The notes beneath the pieces were generated by a model. It was given only the letters and a program-made list of their open reading frames with translations. It had not been told where the DNA came from and did no database searches. This document shows, piece by piece, positions 26,192 through 34,815 of a stretch of DNA of 44,342 nucleotides. This stretch comes from an uncultured Paenalcaligenes sp. (GTDB taxonomy: Bacteria; Pseudomonadota; Gammaproteobacteria; Burkholderiales; Burkholderiaceae_B): assembly GCA_947632305.1 (NCBI GenBank), contig CANROS010000006.1, positions 1 to 44,342 of the forward strand. The letters are read 5' to 3'. Within the stretch, counting starts at the first letter, position 1. Each line of letters begins with the position of its first letter. The translations under genes and the position numbers were made by a program.

Positions 26192-27523
26192 ATGACAACA
26201 AAAACTGAAAGTTCTGTGGATGGACCTACAAAAAATGTCACCTATTACAGCGTAGCGCTAGGAATAGGTGTGTTAACGGCCTTGGTTGGGACGGTATTTC
26301 ACCAACTTGTTGATTATATGCAGCAGATCATGCCGTTACTGCCGACTAAATTGGGATTAAGCGGCTGGCAAGCCCATGTGTTTTTAAGCTTACTCGTGAT
26401 AGGTATGCTCTGCAGTGCTGTCGCTTTAGTACGTCACATCGCACCCGAAGCCAGTGGATCAGGCATTCAAGAGGTCGAGGGCGCGATGCTAGGGCTTAGA
26501 CAAATGCGCTGGCAACGTGTTTTACCGGTGAAGTTTATTGGCGGGGTGCTGGCACTGGGGGCGGGTTTGGTGGGGGGCCGCGAAGGTCCGACCATTCATA
26601 TGGGGGCTTCGATTGCCCAAGCGGTGGCTGAGCGCTTTAAAGTGGCCGTACAAGATGTTCGTTCCTTGCTTGGGGCGGGGGCCGCTGCGGGCTTAACCAC
26701 AGCCTTTAGTGCGCCCATTGCGTCGGCTTTATTTATCATTGAAGAGGCACGTGACACTTTTCCTTATAGTAAACGTTCCTACTATGCCGTGATTTTGGCG
26801 TGTGGAGCGAGTGCTATTGTGACCTTTGCTTTGATGGGAAGCCGGCCATTTATGGCCATTCAGACCCAAGTGGCTGCACTTTCCTATTATCCCCTGTTTG
26901 TTGTGTTGGGTATTTTATTAGGGGTGCTAGGGGTGGCTTTTAACAAAATTACCCTTGTGTGTTTAGACTGGTCAAGTCAAGTCAGCGTTCGTTATTCTCC
27001 CTATCTTTGGCCTGTGTTGTTAGGGGCTTTGATTGGTCCTCTTTTATTGACCTTGCCTCAAGCGACGGGTGGTGGCGAGCCTTTGGTGGAGCAAATTGTA
27101 AATAGCCCACTGTCTTTAGGCATCTTGTTTTTATTGGTGATCATCCGTTTAGTGATGACGGCCACCAGTTATGCCGCGGGCACACCGGCTGGTATTTTTG
27201 CCCCTATTTTGGCTCTGGCTACGGTATTTAGTGTGTGTTTTGGCAAAGTGTTGACTTTGTTTATTTATTTACCTCCAGAGTTTCTTGCGACCTTAGCGGT
27301 GGCGGGAATGGCGGGTTTGTTTGCCAGCACAATTAGTGCGCCTATGGTGGGAGTGGTGTTAATTATGGAGCTAACCGGTAATTATGCTTTGGCTGTGCCG
27401 TGTCTTTTATGTGCTATTAGCGCAGGGGTGGTCGCTTCCATGCTTAAAGGTCGTCCTATCTATGAGTTATTGCTAGAGCGTACTTTACGACTGGCTGGTC
27501 AGACTGAACCTATTGCTAAATAA
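26192..27523 (+). CDS. clcA: ClC-family chloride/proton exchanger
   Basis: This 443-aa polytopic membrane protein has all three ClC selectivity motifs: GSGIQ (89-93), GREGP (129-133, gating glutamate E131) and GIFAP. The acidic pair in FIIEE (E184/E185) matches the internal proton glutamate of E. coli ClcA, which points to an exchanger rather than a channel. Such proteins aid acid resistance by shunting charge. No C-terminal CBS domain is present. Its 3' end is shared with a two-way terminator. Confidence 0.92.
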   Translation: MTTKTESSVDGPTKNVTYYSVALGIGVLTALVGTVFHQLVDYMQQIMPLLPTKLGLSGWQAHVFLSLLVIGMLCSAVALVRHIAPEASGSGIQEVEGAMLGLRQMRWQRVLPVKFIGGVLALGAGLVGGREGPTIHMGASIAQAVAERFKVAVQDVRSLLGAGAAAGLTTAFSAPIASALFIIEEARDTFPYSKRSYYAVILACGASAIVTFALMGSRPFMAIQTQVAALSYYPLFVVLGILLGVLGVAFNKITLVCLDWSSQVSVRYSPYLWPVLLGALIGPLLLTLPQATGGGEPLVEQIVNSPLSLGILFLLVIIRLVMTATSYAAGTPAGIFAPILALATVFSVCFGKVLTLFIYLPPEFLATLAVAGMAGLFASTISAPMVGVVLIMELTGNYALAVPCLLCAISAGVVASMLKGRPIYELLLERTLRLAGQTEPIAK

Positions 27524-27527
27524 TGTG

Positions 27528-27553
27528 AAAAAGGCCGCAAGAGCGGCCTTTTT
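27528..27553. terminator. Bidirectional terminator between clcA and catR
   Basis: AAAAAGGCCGC (27528-27538) and GCGGCCTTTTT (27543-27553) form a stem with A and T flanks, so it works in both directions. The catR stop codon directly abuts it. Confidence 0.9.
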
Positions 27554-28477
27554 TTATGGGGCGGGGGGCGAGCTATTGGGTTCAAAAAGAGTGGGGTTGT
27601 CGTCGTACATTTCTTGGACTAGTTCTTGCATGGCGGCTATGTACCACGAATTATCTTTTTTGCGATAACTAAAAATAATGGGCGAGCTGACGTCTTCGTC
27701 TTGGATAAGGCGGTAGTGAATGTCTTGGCGCATACGTGCACTGGTGGGAATTATACAGACCCCCTCGCCAGCAGCCACTAAACCCAACGCGGTTTGCAGG
27801 CTTAGGACTTCTTGGACGTCAGCTGGGTAGATTCGTTTGTCATGCAAAGCGTTGAGCACGTGATCCGCGAAGCTAGGTCTAGGCTTGGAGGGATACACAA
27901 TTAAGGTTTGTTCCGCCACAGCGCTTAAACAAATAGGACTGGTGTCTTGGGCCAGTGGGTGGCCGTTGGATAAGGCTAAGGCCAAACGTTCCTCACGATG
28001 AATGATTCTAGAGATAGCGGGGTCATGAATGCGGATGCGACCAAATCCTATATCAATGCGACCTGATTTTAAGGCGTCGAGTTGTTCGGTTGACGTTAAT
28101 TCTAAAAATTGCAGCCGTATGTTGGGATACGTTTGTCTGAAGTGTTGGATGAGTGTAGGCAAGCCACCGTACAAAGAAGACGCCACAAAACCAATAGAAA
28201 GTTGCTGTTGGTAATTTTGCCCTATACGTGTGGTGGCAAGACGCATTTGTTCAATACGGTGCAAGATTTGTACGCTTTGTTCATAAAATAAGCGTCCTGC
28301 TTCGGTCAGTTGTAAAGGTCGACTTTCACGTTCAATGAGCTGTACTTCTAAGGATTGTTCTAGTAGCTGAATTTGTCGGCTTAAAGGCGGTTGGGTGATA
28401 TGAAGTTGTTCGGCAGCTAAGGTAAAACTGCGGGCTTCGGCGACTGCTACAAAATAACGAATTTGTTTTAGATCCAT
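27554..28477 (-). CDS. catR: LysR-type regulator of benzoate/catechol degradation (CatM/BenM/CatR family)
   Basis: The 307-aa protein has an N-terminal LysR winged helix (FTLAAEQLHITQPPLSRQIQLLEQ) and an effector domain that follows the CatM/BenM pattern closely (GFVASSLYGGLP, ALKSGRIDIGFGRIRIHDPAI). These regulators activate cat and ben genes when they bind cis,cis-muconate, and BenM also senses benzoate. It is divergent from catB and an ATAC-N7-GTAT box lies in the gap. It is the only regulator seen for the whole pathway. Whether it behaves as CatR, CatM or BenM cannot be decided by eye. Confidence 0.9.
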   Translation of the reverse strand: MDLKQIRYFVAVAEARSFTLAAEQLHITQPPLSRQIQLLEQSLEVQLIERESRPLQLTEAGRLFYEQSVQILHRIEQMRLATTRIGQNYQQQLSIGFVASSLYGGLPTLIQHFRQTYPNIRLQFLELTSTEQLDALKSGRIDIGFGRIRIHDPAISRIIHREERLALALSNGHPLAQDTSPICLSAVAEQTLIVYPSKPRPSFADHVLNALHDKRIYPADVQEVLSLQTALGLVAAGEGVCIIPTSARMRQDIHYRLIQDEDVSSPIIFSYRKKDNSWYIAAMQELVQEMYDDNPTLFEPNSSPPAP

Positions 28478-28688
28478 ACTTTAACCAATTGTAATTATCT
28501 ATTTTGGTCGCTCTAGTAATAAAAAGTCCTAAAAAATAATAGAAATTCATTTTAAAAAATAGGGCAAAGAAAAGGAAGGCTTTAGCTTAAAGCTTTTTAT
28601 TCAGAATGAAAACTCGGCCTAGGGAAAACCATATGTTTTTCTTTTTAAGGTTCCTATCCTGTTGATTTTGCTTAATTAAATATTGATT

Positions 28689-28753
28689 ATACCTTTTTTG
28701 TATGGGCGTAGATGAATAAGGTATTAGACGCTTAAAAGCGTGAGGTCTTTAAT
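28689..28753 (+). promoter_or_regulatory. LysR operator and catB promoter
   Basis: ATAC-N7-GTAT (28689-28703) is an exact match to the CatM/BenM recognition site. A degenerate AGAT-N7-GTAT (28710-28724) is centred exactly 21 bp downstream, on the same DNA face. A promoter TTAGAC (28724-28729), 18-bp spacer, TTTAAT (28748-28753) puts the first site near -64 and the second over -35, the classic LysR activation layout. The rest of the 318-bp gap (28478-28795) is AT-rich and includes a small GCTTT/AAAGC hairpin followed by T residues at 28579-28600; I see no gene there. Confidence 0.75.
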
Positions 28754-28795
28754 AGATCACAAGTAAAGACATATATCTTCAAAGGGTTTAGTGAA

Positions 28796-29941
28796 ATGGT
28801 AACAATCGATAGGGTAGAGACATTGCTGGTGGATTTACCCACTATTCGTCCACATCAACTGTCTATGACCACCATGCAGGGTCAAACGTTGATGCTGGTG
28901 CGTATTTATTGTTCGGATGGCTCTGTAGGCCTAGGCGAGGGCACCACTATAGGTGGCTTAGCTTACGGTGCTGAATCACCCGAGGGCATGAAGCTCGCTA
29001 TTGATACGTATTTTGCACCATTGCTCTTGGGTCAACGTGCTGACGATGTTTCGTTTTTAATGCAACGTTTGCAGCTGGCCATCAAAGAGAACCGCTTTGC
29101 AAAAAGTGCTGTGGAAACAGCGTTGTATGATGCGTTGGGTCAACGCCGCCAGTTGCCCGTGTCCGAGTTGTTGGGTGGGCGATTACGTAATAGCCTACCG
29201 GTGGCATGGACCTTAGCTTCAGGCGATACCGCTAAAGACATTGAAGAAGCCGAAGCCATGTTGGCAATGCGCCGTCACTGCATTTTCAAATTGAAAATCG
29301 GTAAACGTGCTGTTGCTCAAGATGTGGCGCATGTGGCTGCGATTAAAAAAGCCCTCGGCGATCGTGGCACGGTGCGTGTAGATATCAATATGGCATGGAG
29401 CGAGCTTGAGGCGCGCTATGGGATTCCGGCTCTGGCCGATGTGGGGTGTGAGCTGGTCGAGCAGCCAGTCGCCAGTGCCGCCGCCTTACAGCGTTTAGCT
29501 GGTAAATACCCGATTGCGTTGATGGCTGACGAGTCTTTGACTGGACCTGAGTCTGCTTTTGCCCTAGCACAGGTTAAGGCGGCTGATGTGTTTGCCATCA
29601 AAATTGAGCAGTCAGGCGGTTTACGAGCGGCACAAAAAGTCGCTGCCATTGCAGAGGCAGCCCATATTGAGTTATATGGCGGCACCATGCTAGAAGGCAG
29701 CATTGGAACGATTGCATCAGCCCATGCTTTTTCTACCTTTCACGCCCTAGAGTGGGGTACTGAGTTGTTTGGTCCATTGTTGTTGACCGAAGAGATCTTA
29801 GCCACTCCGCTGGTGTATCAGGATTTTGAGTTACATATCCCGCAAGGCCCCGGTTTAGGTATTGCCCTAGACGAGGATCGCTTGCAGTTTTTTAATCGCG
29901 AACAGCGCAAGACAAGTGTGAGTTTAGTGACTGGCGCTTAG
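28796..29941 (+). CDS. catB: Muconate cycloisomerase
   Basis: CatB converts cis,cis-muconate to muconolactone. The 381-aa enolase-superfamily enzyme shows the base lysines K165 and K167 (FKLKIG) and the metal ligands D196 (RVDIN), E222 (VEQP) and D245 (ADES). It matches the muconate group by the N-terminal RVETLLVDLPTIRPH. It is the first gene after the LysR-controlled promoter, although it acts after catA. Confidence 0.95.
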   Translation: MVTIDRVETLLVDLPTIRPHQLSMTTMQGQTLMLVRIYCSDGSVGLGEGTTIGGLAYGAESPEGMKLAIDTYFAPLLLGQRADDVSFLMQRLQLAIKENRFAKSAVETALYDALGQRRQLPVSELLGGRLRNSLPVAWTLASGDTAKDIEEAEAMLAMRRHCIFKLKIGKRAVAQDVAHVAAIKKALGDRGTVRVDINMAWSELEARYGIPALADVGCELVEQPVASAAALQRLAGKYPIALMADESLTGPESAFALAQVKAADVFAIKIEQSGGLRAAQKVAAIAEAAHIELYGGTMLEGSIGTIASAHAFSTFHALEWGTELFGPLLLTEEILATPLVYQDFELHIPQGPGLGIALDEDRLQFFNREQRKTSVSLVTGA

Positions 29942-30000
29942 TTCTAGTGTTATTAGATAGGCCTAAGGCCAACCGCATATTTTGAGAGATAGGAGACATC

Positions 30001-30945
30001 ATGAGTGTAAATGTGAAGCTTTTTGAGAGCGAAGAAGTCCAAAATTTTATTCGTTTAGCCTGTGGACTTGATTACGAAGGTGGTAGCCCACGCGTTAAGG
30101 AAATCGTGCAGCGTATTGTGAGCGATTTATTTAAAGCCATTGAGGATTTAAATATCACCCCAGATGAATACTGGGCTGGTGTTGCCTTTCTAAACCGTCT
30201 AGGCGAGAACCAAGAAGCAGGTCTTTTGTCCCCAGGTTTAGGTTTTGATCGTTACCTAGATATGCGTATGGATGCAGAAGACGAGCAGCTAGGTTTAGCA
30301 GGTGGCACCCCACGTACTATTGAAGGACCCTTGTACGTAGTAGGCGCGCCCGTAGAACACGGTTATGCACGTTTAGATGATGGCAGTGATACCGCTGGAC
30401 ATCCTCTCATTATGCAAGGAACGGTATACGGTGCGGATGGTAAGCCTCAGCCCGGCGCTCAAGTCGAAGTTTGGCATTGTAATACCAAAGGGTTTTACTC
30501 TCACTTTGATCCAACGGGTGAGCAAAAGCCGTTCAATATGCGTCGTACCATTATTGCGGATGACCAAGGGCATTACAAGTTCCGTAGTATTGTTCCGATG
30601 GGTTATGGTTGCCCTCCTGATGGCCCCACTCAAGAAATCCTTAACTTGCTAGGTCGTCATGGTAACCGTCCTGCACATATTCACTTTTTTGTGACAGCTG
30701 ACAATCACCGTAAATTAACCACGCAAATCAACATTGATGGCGATCCATTGGTCAATGATGACTTTGCTTATGCGACCCGTGAAGGTTTGGTACCTCCTCT
30801 AGTTGAATGTGCCGACGAGGCTCGCATTCAAGAGGAAGGTCTAGACGGGCCATTTGCAGAAATCTTGTTTGATATTCACCTCACTCCGCTAGTCGGCGAA
30901 GAAGACAACCAAATTGTAGAGCGCCCGCGCTTGGTTGCCGTCTAA
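30001..30945 (+). CDS. catA: Catechol 1,2-dioxygenase
   Basis: CatA opens the ring of catechol between the hydroxyls, giving cis,cis-muconate. The 314-aa intradiol enzyme has the ferric ligands Y166 (KGFYSHFD), Y202 (MGYGCPPDG), H226 and H228 (RPAHIHFF), and the N-terminal helical lipid-binding linker domain of the family. Clear Shine-Dalgarno bases (ATAGGAG) precede it. A large hairpin separates it from benA. Confidence 0.96.
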   Translation: MSVNVKLFESEEVQNFIRLACGLDYEGGSPRVKEIVQRIVSDLFKAIEDLNITPDEYWAGVAFLNRLGENQEAGLLSPGLGFDRYLDMRMDAEDEQLGLAGGTPRTIEGPLYVVGAPVEHGYARLDDGSDTAGHPLIMQGTVYGADGKPQPGAQVEVWHCNTKGFYSHFDPTGEQKPFNMRRTIIADDQGHYKFRSIVPMGYGCPPDGPTQEILNLLGRHGNRPAHIHFFVTADNHRKLTTQINIDGDPLVNDDFAYATREGLVPPLVECADEARIQEEGLDGPFAEILFDIHLTPLVGEEDNQIVERPRLVAV

Positions 30946-30977
30946 GTTCTACCTCTTCATTTAATTTTCTCTTCCAA

Positions 30978-31018
30978 TTGTGCTTGTTCTGGCTGTTTTA
31001 CAGCTCAGGCAAGCACAA
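30978..31018 (+). other. Large intercistronic hairpin between catA and benA
   Basis: TTGTGCTTG (30978-30986) pairs with CAAGCACAA (31010-31018). CTG-GCTG pairs with CAGC-T-CAG inside, around a TTTTA loop. No U-tract follows, so it is more likely a processing or stability element than a terminator. Confidence 0.6.
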
Positions 31019-31044
31019 ACGCGAGTACTGAAAAAGGGTAAGTC

Positions 31045-32415
31045 ATGGATAAGGTTTACGAAGTCGAACAGTTGCTTAATGCAGCTGTACAAGTTGATGA
31101 AGCAGCGGGTGTGTATCGCTGTCGCCGCGATGTTTTTACAGATCCCGATTTATTTGAATTGGAAATGAAACATCTGTTTGAGGGTGGCTGGGTGTATTTG
31201 GCTCATGACAGTCAAATTCCAGAGGTGAATGACTACTTCACGACTCATATAGGTCGTCAGTCTGTTGTGATTACGCGGGGGCGTGATGGTCAGCTTAATG
31301 CCTTGATCAATGCGTGTGCGCATCGAGGCGCGACCATATGTCGTCGTAAAAGTGGTAACCGTGGCAGCTTTACTTGTCCTTTCCATGGTTGGACTTTTAG
31401 CAACAACGGTAAATTATTAAAAGTTAAAGACGAAAAAACCACGCAGTATCCAGAGCAGTTCAATACAGAAGGCTCACATGATTTAACGCGAGTGGCTCGT
31501 TTTGAAAGCTACAAAGGTTTTTTATTTGGTAGTTTAAATCCTGATGTGCCTTCTTTAGAAGAGTACTTAGGTGATACCAAAGTTATTTTAGATCAGATTG
31601 CTGATCAGTCGCCTGAAGGTCTTGAGGTGTTGCGTGGTAGCTCCACCTACGTGTATGACGGCAACTGGAAGCTGCAAATGGAAAATGGCGCTGATGGCTA
31701 CCACGTCAGTAGTGTGCATTGGAATTACCTAGCGACGATGGGACGTCGTCAAGAGGGCGATACCAAAGCCGTCGATGCACAAGGCTGGAGTAAAAGTGTA
31801 GGTGGCGTTTATGGTTTTGAAAATGGTCATATTTTACTTTGGACCAAAACCTTAAACCCAGAGGTGCGCCCTATCTATGAACAGCGCGAAGAAATCACCG
31901 CACGTTTGGGTGAAACCCAAGCGGAGCAAATTATCAATCAAACGCGCAATTTGTGTCTCTATCCTAATGTTTACATTATGGATCAGTTCTCTACTCAGAT
32001 CCGTGTCACTCGCCCCATCAGTGTAAATAAAACCGAAGTCACTATTTATTGCTTTGGACCTAAAGGGGAAAGCGCTGAAAACCGAGCCTTGCGTTTACGT
32101 CAGTATGAAGACTTCTTTAATGTCTCTGGTATGGGTACCGCTGACGACCTAGAAGAGTTCCGGGCCTGTCAAGAAGGCTACCAAGCCTTGAGTGCTCCTT
32201 GGAATGACTTAAGCCGCGGTGCGCCATTGTGGGTGCAAGGGCCTGATGACAACGCCAAACAACTGGGCATTACGCCTTTGCTGAGTGGCGAGCGTAGTGA
32301 AGATGAAGGCCTGTTTGTGTGTCAGCACGAATATTGGTTACGCGTGATGCAAGAAGCGCTAGAAAAAGAGAAAGCGCAGTTAGCTCAAGCCGATCAGCAA
32401 GAAGTGGGAGTGTAA
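31045..32415 (+). CDS. benA: Benzoate 1,2-dioxygenase alpha subunit
   Basis: BenA is the catalytic subunit that adds both oxygen atoms to benzoate, forming the cis-diol acid. In the 456-aa protein the Rieske 2Fe-2S ligands are C91, H93, C111 and H114 (CAHRG, CPFHGW). The mononuclear iron ligands H220 and H225 ([11 protein letters not shown]) follow, with D217 as the electron bridge. benB follows after 3 bp. It belongs to the BenA/XylX branch rather than the anthranilate branch by overall pattern; the exact substrate range is inferred from the neighbours. Confidence 0.94.
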   Translation: MDKVYEVEQLLNAAVQVDEAAGVYRCRRDVFTDPDLFELEMKHLFEGGWVYLAHDSQIPEVNDYFTTHIGRQSVVITRGRDGQLNALINACAHRGATICRRKSGNRGSFTCPFHGWTFSNNGKLLKVKDEKTTQYPEQFNTEGSHDLTRVARFESYKGFLFGSLNPDVPSLEEYLGDTKVILDQIADQSPEGLEVLRGSSTYVYDGNWKLQMENGADGYHVSSVHWNYLATMGRRQEGDTKAVDAQGWSKSVGGVYGFENGHILLWTKTLNPEVRPIYEQREEITARLGETQAEQIINQTRNLCLYPNVYIMDQFSTQIRVTRPISVNKTEVTIYCFGPKGESAENRALRLRQYEDFFNVSGMGTADDLEEFRACQEGYQALSAPWNDLSRGAPLWVQGPDDNAKQLGITPLLSGERSEDEGLFVCQHEYWLRVMQEALEKEKAQLAQADQQEVGV

Positions 32416-32418
32416 CTC

Positions 32419-32901
32419 ATGGATTATCAAACTATTTGCGCTTTTTTATATCGTGAAGCTCGTTACTTGGATGACAGACAGTGGGATAAATGGCTCACGT
32501 GTTATGCCAAGGAAGCCGAGTATTGGATGCCATGTTGGGATGACAATGACCAATTGACCGAAGACCCACAAAGTCAGGTGTCGTTGATTTATTATCCCAA
32601 CCGCAATGGTCTAGAGGATCGTGTGTTTAGGATTGAAACGGAGCGCTCCAGTGCTTCAACGCCAGAGCCGCGTACTAATCACATGCTGAGCAACATTGAA
32701 GTCTTGGAAACGCGTGAAAACGAAGTTGACGTTTGCTACAACTTTCACACGCTAAGTTATCGTTATCGCACCACGGATCATTACTTTGGCACGATTTATG
32801 TGACGTTGGGCCAAGATGGCAGCGATTTGAAAATCAAAAAGAAAAAAGTGGTCTTGAAAAACGACTACATTCGACAAGTGATTGATATTTATCACATTTA
32901 A
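32419..32901 (+). CDS. benB: Benzoate 1,2-dioxygenase beta subunit
   Basis: This 160-aa NTF2-like small subunit packs with BenA in the hexameric oxygenase. Family words include ICAFLYREARYLDDRQWDKWL and the tail KKKVVLKNDYIRQVID. It lies 3 bp from benA and 20 bp before benC, as in all ben operons. Confidence 0.94.
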   Translation: MDYQTICAFLYREARYLDDRQWDKWLTCYAKEAEYWMPCWDDNDQLTEDPQSQVSLIYYPNRNGLEDRVFRIETERSSASTPEPRTNHMLSNIEVLETRENEVDVCYNFHTLSYRYRTTDHYFGTIYVTLGQDGSDLKIKKKKVVLKNDYIRQVIDIYHI

Positions 32902-32921
32902 GTAGCACAAGGGAGAGCGAT

Positions 32922-33929
32922 ATGAGCAGTTTTAACATTGCTTTAAATTTTGAAGACGGGGTGACACGCTTTATTCAATGCGGGCCGCAGGAAAAAATAT
33001 TGGATGCGGCCTACCGTCATCAAATTAATTTGCCTATGGACTGCTCGGATGGGGTGTGTGGCACGTGTAAGTGCCGTGCTGAAAGCGGCGAATATGAGTT
33101 AATTGACGACTATATTGACGAGGCGTTAACTGAGCAAGAAGCGCAAGAGGGGTTGGTTCTGACCTGTCAGATGATCCCGCAAGCGGACTGTGTGCTAAGC
33201 ATTCCAGTGACTTCGACCATGTGCAAAACAGGGACTGAAAGTTTTGAAGGAGCAGTAGCAGCAGTGCGACGTTACGATGATGCCGCATTTGAATTGACGC
33301 TTACCGTTGCCGAGCCGCACCCCACTTTTCTTCCGGGCCAATATGTCAACATTACTGTGCCCGGCAGTGAAGAGCATCGCTCTTACTCTTTTAGCTCAGG
33401 CCCTAATGAAAGCACTATGAGCTTTCTCATCAAGCAAGTGCCTAATGGGTTGATGAGTAGCTGGTTAGAAGGCGCTCAAGTAGGGCAAGAGTTGCAGATG
33501 ACGGGGCCATTAGGCAGCTTTTATCTACGTTCCGTAACGCGTCCTTTGGTGTTTTTAGCTGGGGGCACGGGTCTAGCTCCTTTTCTCTCTATGCTAGACG
33601 TCTTGGTTGCTCAGGGCTGTACGCAGCCTGTGCATCTGATTTATGGCGTCACGCGCGATCAGGATCTGGTGTTAGTGGATCAGCTAGAGGCCTATGCTCA
33701 ACGCTTAGCGAATTTTTCTTTTGCCACCACCGTGGCAGACCCTGAAACCAGTCATCCACGCAAAGGCTATGTCACACATCATCTTGAGCCAGCCATGTTG
33801 CATGAAGGCAATGTAGATGTGTATCTATGTGGCCCACCCCCCATGGTCGATGCGGTGAGTGATTACATGCGTGATCAAAATATGACGCCGGCGAATTTCT
33901 ATTACGAGCGTTTCATTCCTAGCGTCTAA
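32922..33929 (+). CDS. benC: Benzoate 1,2-dioxygenase reductase
   Basis: BenC passes electrons from NADH to BenA. The 335-aa protein begins with a plant-type ferredoxin (cluster cysteines in CSDGVCGTCKCRAE and LTCQ). An FAD domain (RSYSFSSGP) and an NAD domain (LAGGTGLAPFLSML, LCGPPPMVDAV) follow. This is the fused ferredoxin-reductase layout of two-component dioxygenases. A hairpin and a wide gap follow before benD. Confidence 0.95.
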   Translation: MSSFNIALNFEDGVTRFIQCGPQEKILDAAYRHQINLPMDCSDGVCGTCKCRAESGEYELIDDYIDEALTEQEAQEGLVLTCQMIPQADCVLSIPVTSTMCKTGTESFEGAVAAVRRYDDAAFELTLTVAEPHPTFLPGQYVNITVPGSEEHRSYSFSSGPNESTMSFLIKQVPNGLMSSWLEGAQVGQELQMTGPLGSFYLRSVTRPLVFLAGGTGLAPFLSMLDVLVAQGCTQPVHLIYGVTRDQDLVLVDQLEAYAQRLANFSFATTVADPETSHPRKGYVTHHLEPAMLHEGNVDVYLCGPPPMVDAVSDYMRDQNMTPANFYYERFIPSV

Positions 33930-33951
33930 AGCGCTCAGCCAATCTTACTGC

Positions 33952-33983
33952 CTGCACCATAACGTATTCGGCTTGTGGTGCAG
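33952..33983 (+). other. Intercistronic hairpin between benC and benD
   Basis: CTGCACCA (33952-33959) pairs with TGGTGCAG (33976-33983). No U-tract follows. It shares the word CAGCTCAG (33981-33988) with the catA-benA hairpin (31001-31008). Confidence 0.5.
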
Positions 33984-34012
33984 CTCAGTCCCTCATTACT
34001 TAAAGGATAACA

Positions 34013-34777
34013 ATGGATCAACGACGTTTTCAAAACAAAGTCGTGCTTGTCACTGGTGCAGCCCAAGGGATTGGCCGTCGGGTTGCGGAGCGGTTGGTGC
34101 AAGAAGGCGCCAAGTTAGTAGTAGTGGATCGCTCAGAGCTAGTGCATGAGTTGGCCCAAGAGCAGGTGATTAGTCTGATTGCTGACCTAGAGACTTACGC
34201 TGGCGCTGAGCAAGCTGCTGCTGCGGCGCTGAGTCATTTTGGGCGAATTGATGTGTTGATTAATAACGTGGGGGGCACAATTTGGACTCGTCCTTTTGAG
34301 CACTACACACCGGAGCAGATAGAAAAAGAAGTGCAGCGCTCGTTGTTTCCGACCTTATGGTGCTGTAGAGCCGTCTTACCGACCATGTTGGCACAGCAGC
34401 AAGGCGCCATTGTGAATGTCTCGTCTATAGCCACTCGCAGTGTGAACCGTGTGCCGTATGGGGCAGCTAAGGGCGGTGTAAACGCATTGACGGCCTGTTT
34501 GGCGTTTGAAACAGCGGAGCAAGGGGTTCGAGTGAATGCAGTGGCTCCGGGCGGCACAGAAGCACCGCCACGTAAGATCCCGCGCAACACCGAGCAGCCT
34601 AGCGAACAAGAGCAAGAGTGGTATCAACAAATCGTAGATCAAACTGAACAAAGCAGTTTGATGAAGCGTTATGGCACGTTGGATGAACAAGCCTCGGCCA
34701 TTTTGTTTTTAGCCTCAGATGAGGCGTCTTATATCACTGGAACTGTTTTGCCTGTAGGAGGGGGAGACCTAGGCTAA
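34013..34777 (+). CDS. benD: 1,6-dihydroxycyclohexa-2,4-diene-1-carboxylate dehydrogenase
   Basis: BenD oxidises and decarboxylates the diol acid made by BenABC, giving catechol and NADH. The 254-aa short-chain dehydrogenase has TGAAQGIG at the cofactor site, NNVGG, a catalytic serine in NVSSIA and the YxxxK pair in VPYGAAKGG. AAGGATAA precedes the ATG. Confidence 0.93.
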   Translation: MDQRRFQNKVVLVTGAAQGIGRRVAERLVQEGAKLVVVDRSELVHELAQEQVISLIADLETYAGAEQAAAAALSHFGRIDVLINNVGGTIWTRPFEHYTPEQIEKEVQRSLFPTLWCCRAVLPTMLAQQQGAIVNVSSIATRSVNRVPYGAAKGGVNALTACLAFETAEQGVRVNAVAPGGTEAPPRKIPRNTEQPSEQEQEWYQQIVDQTEQSSLMKRYGTLDEQASAILFLASDEASYITGTVLPVGGGDLG

Positions 34778-34815
34778 CAGGAACCATAACATTAAAAAAA
34801 GTGGGGGAGCATAAC

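Noticed and set aside
28579-28600. Terminator-like hairpin in the catR-catB gap
   Set aside because: The stem is only 5 bp and no gene ends before it on that strand, so I do not call it a terminator.
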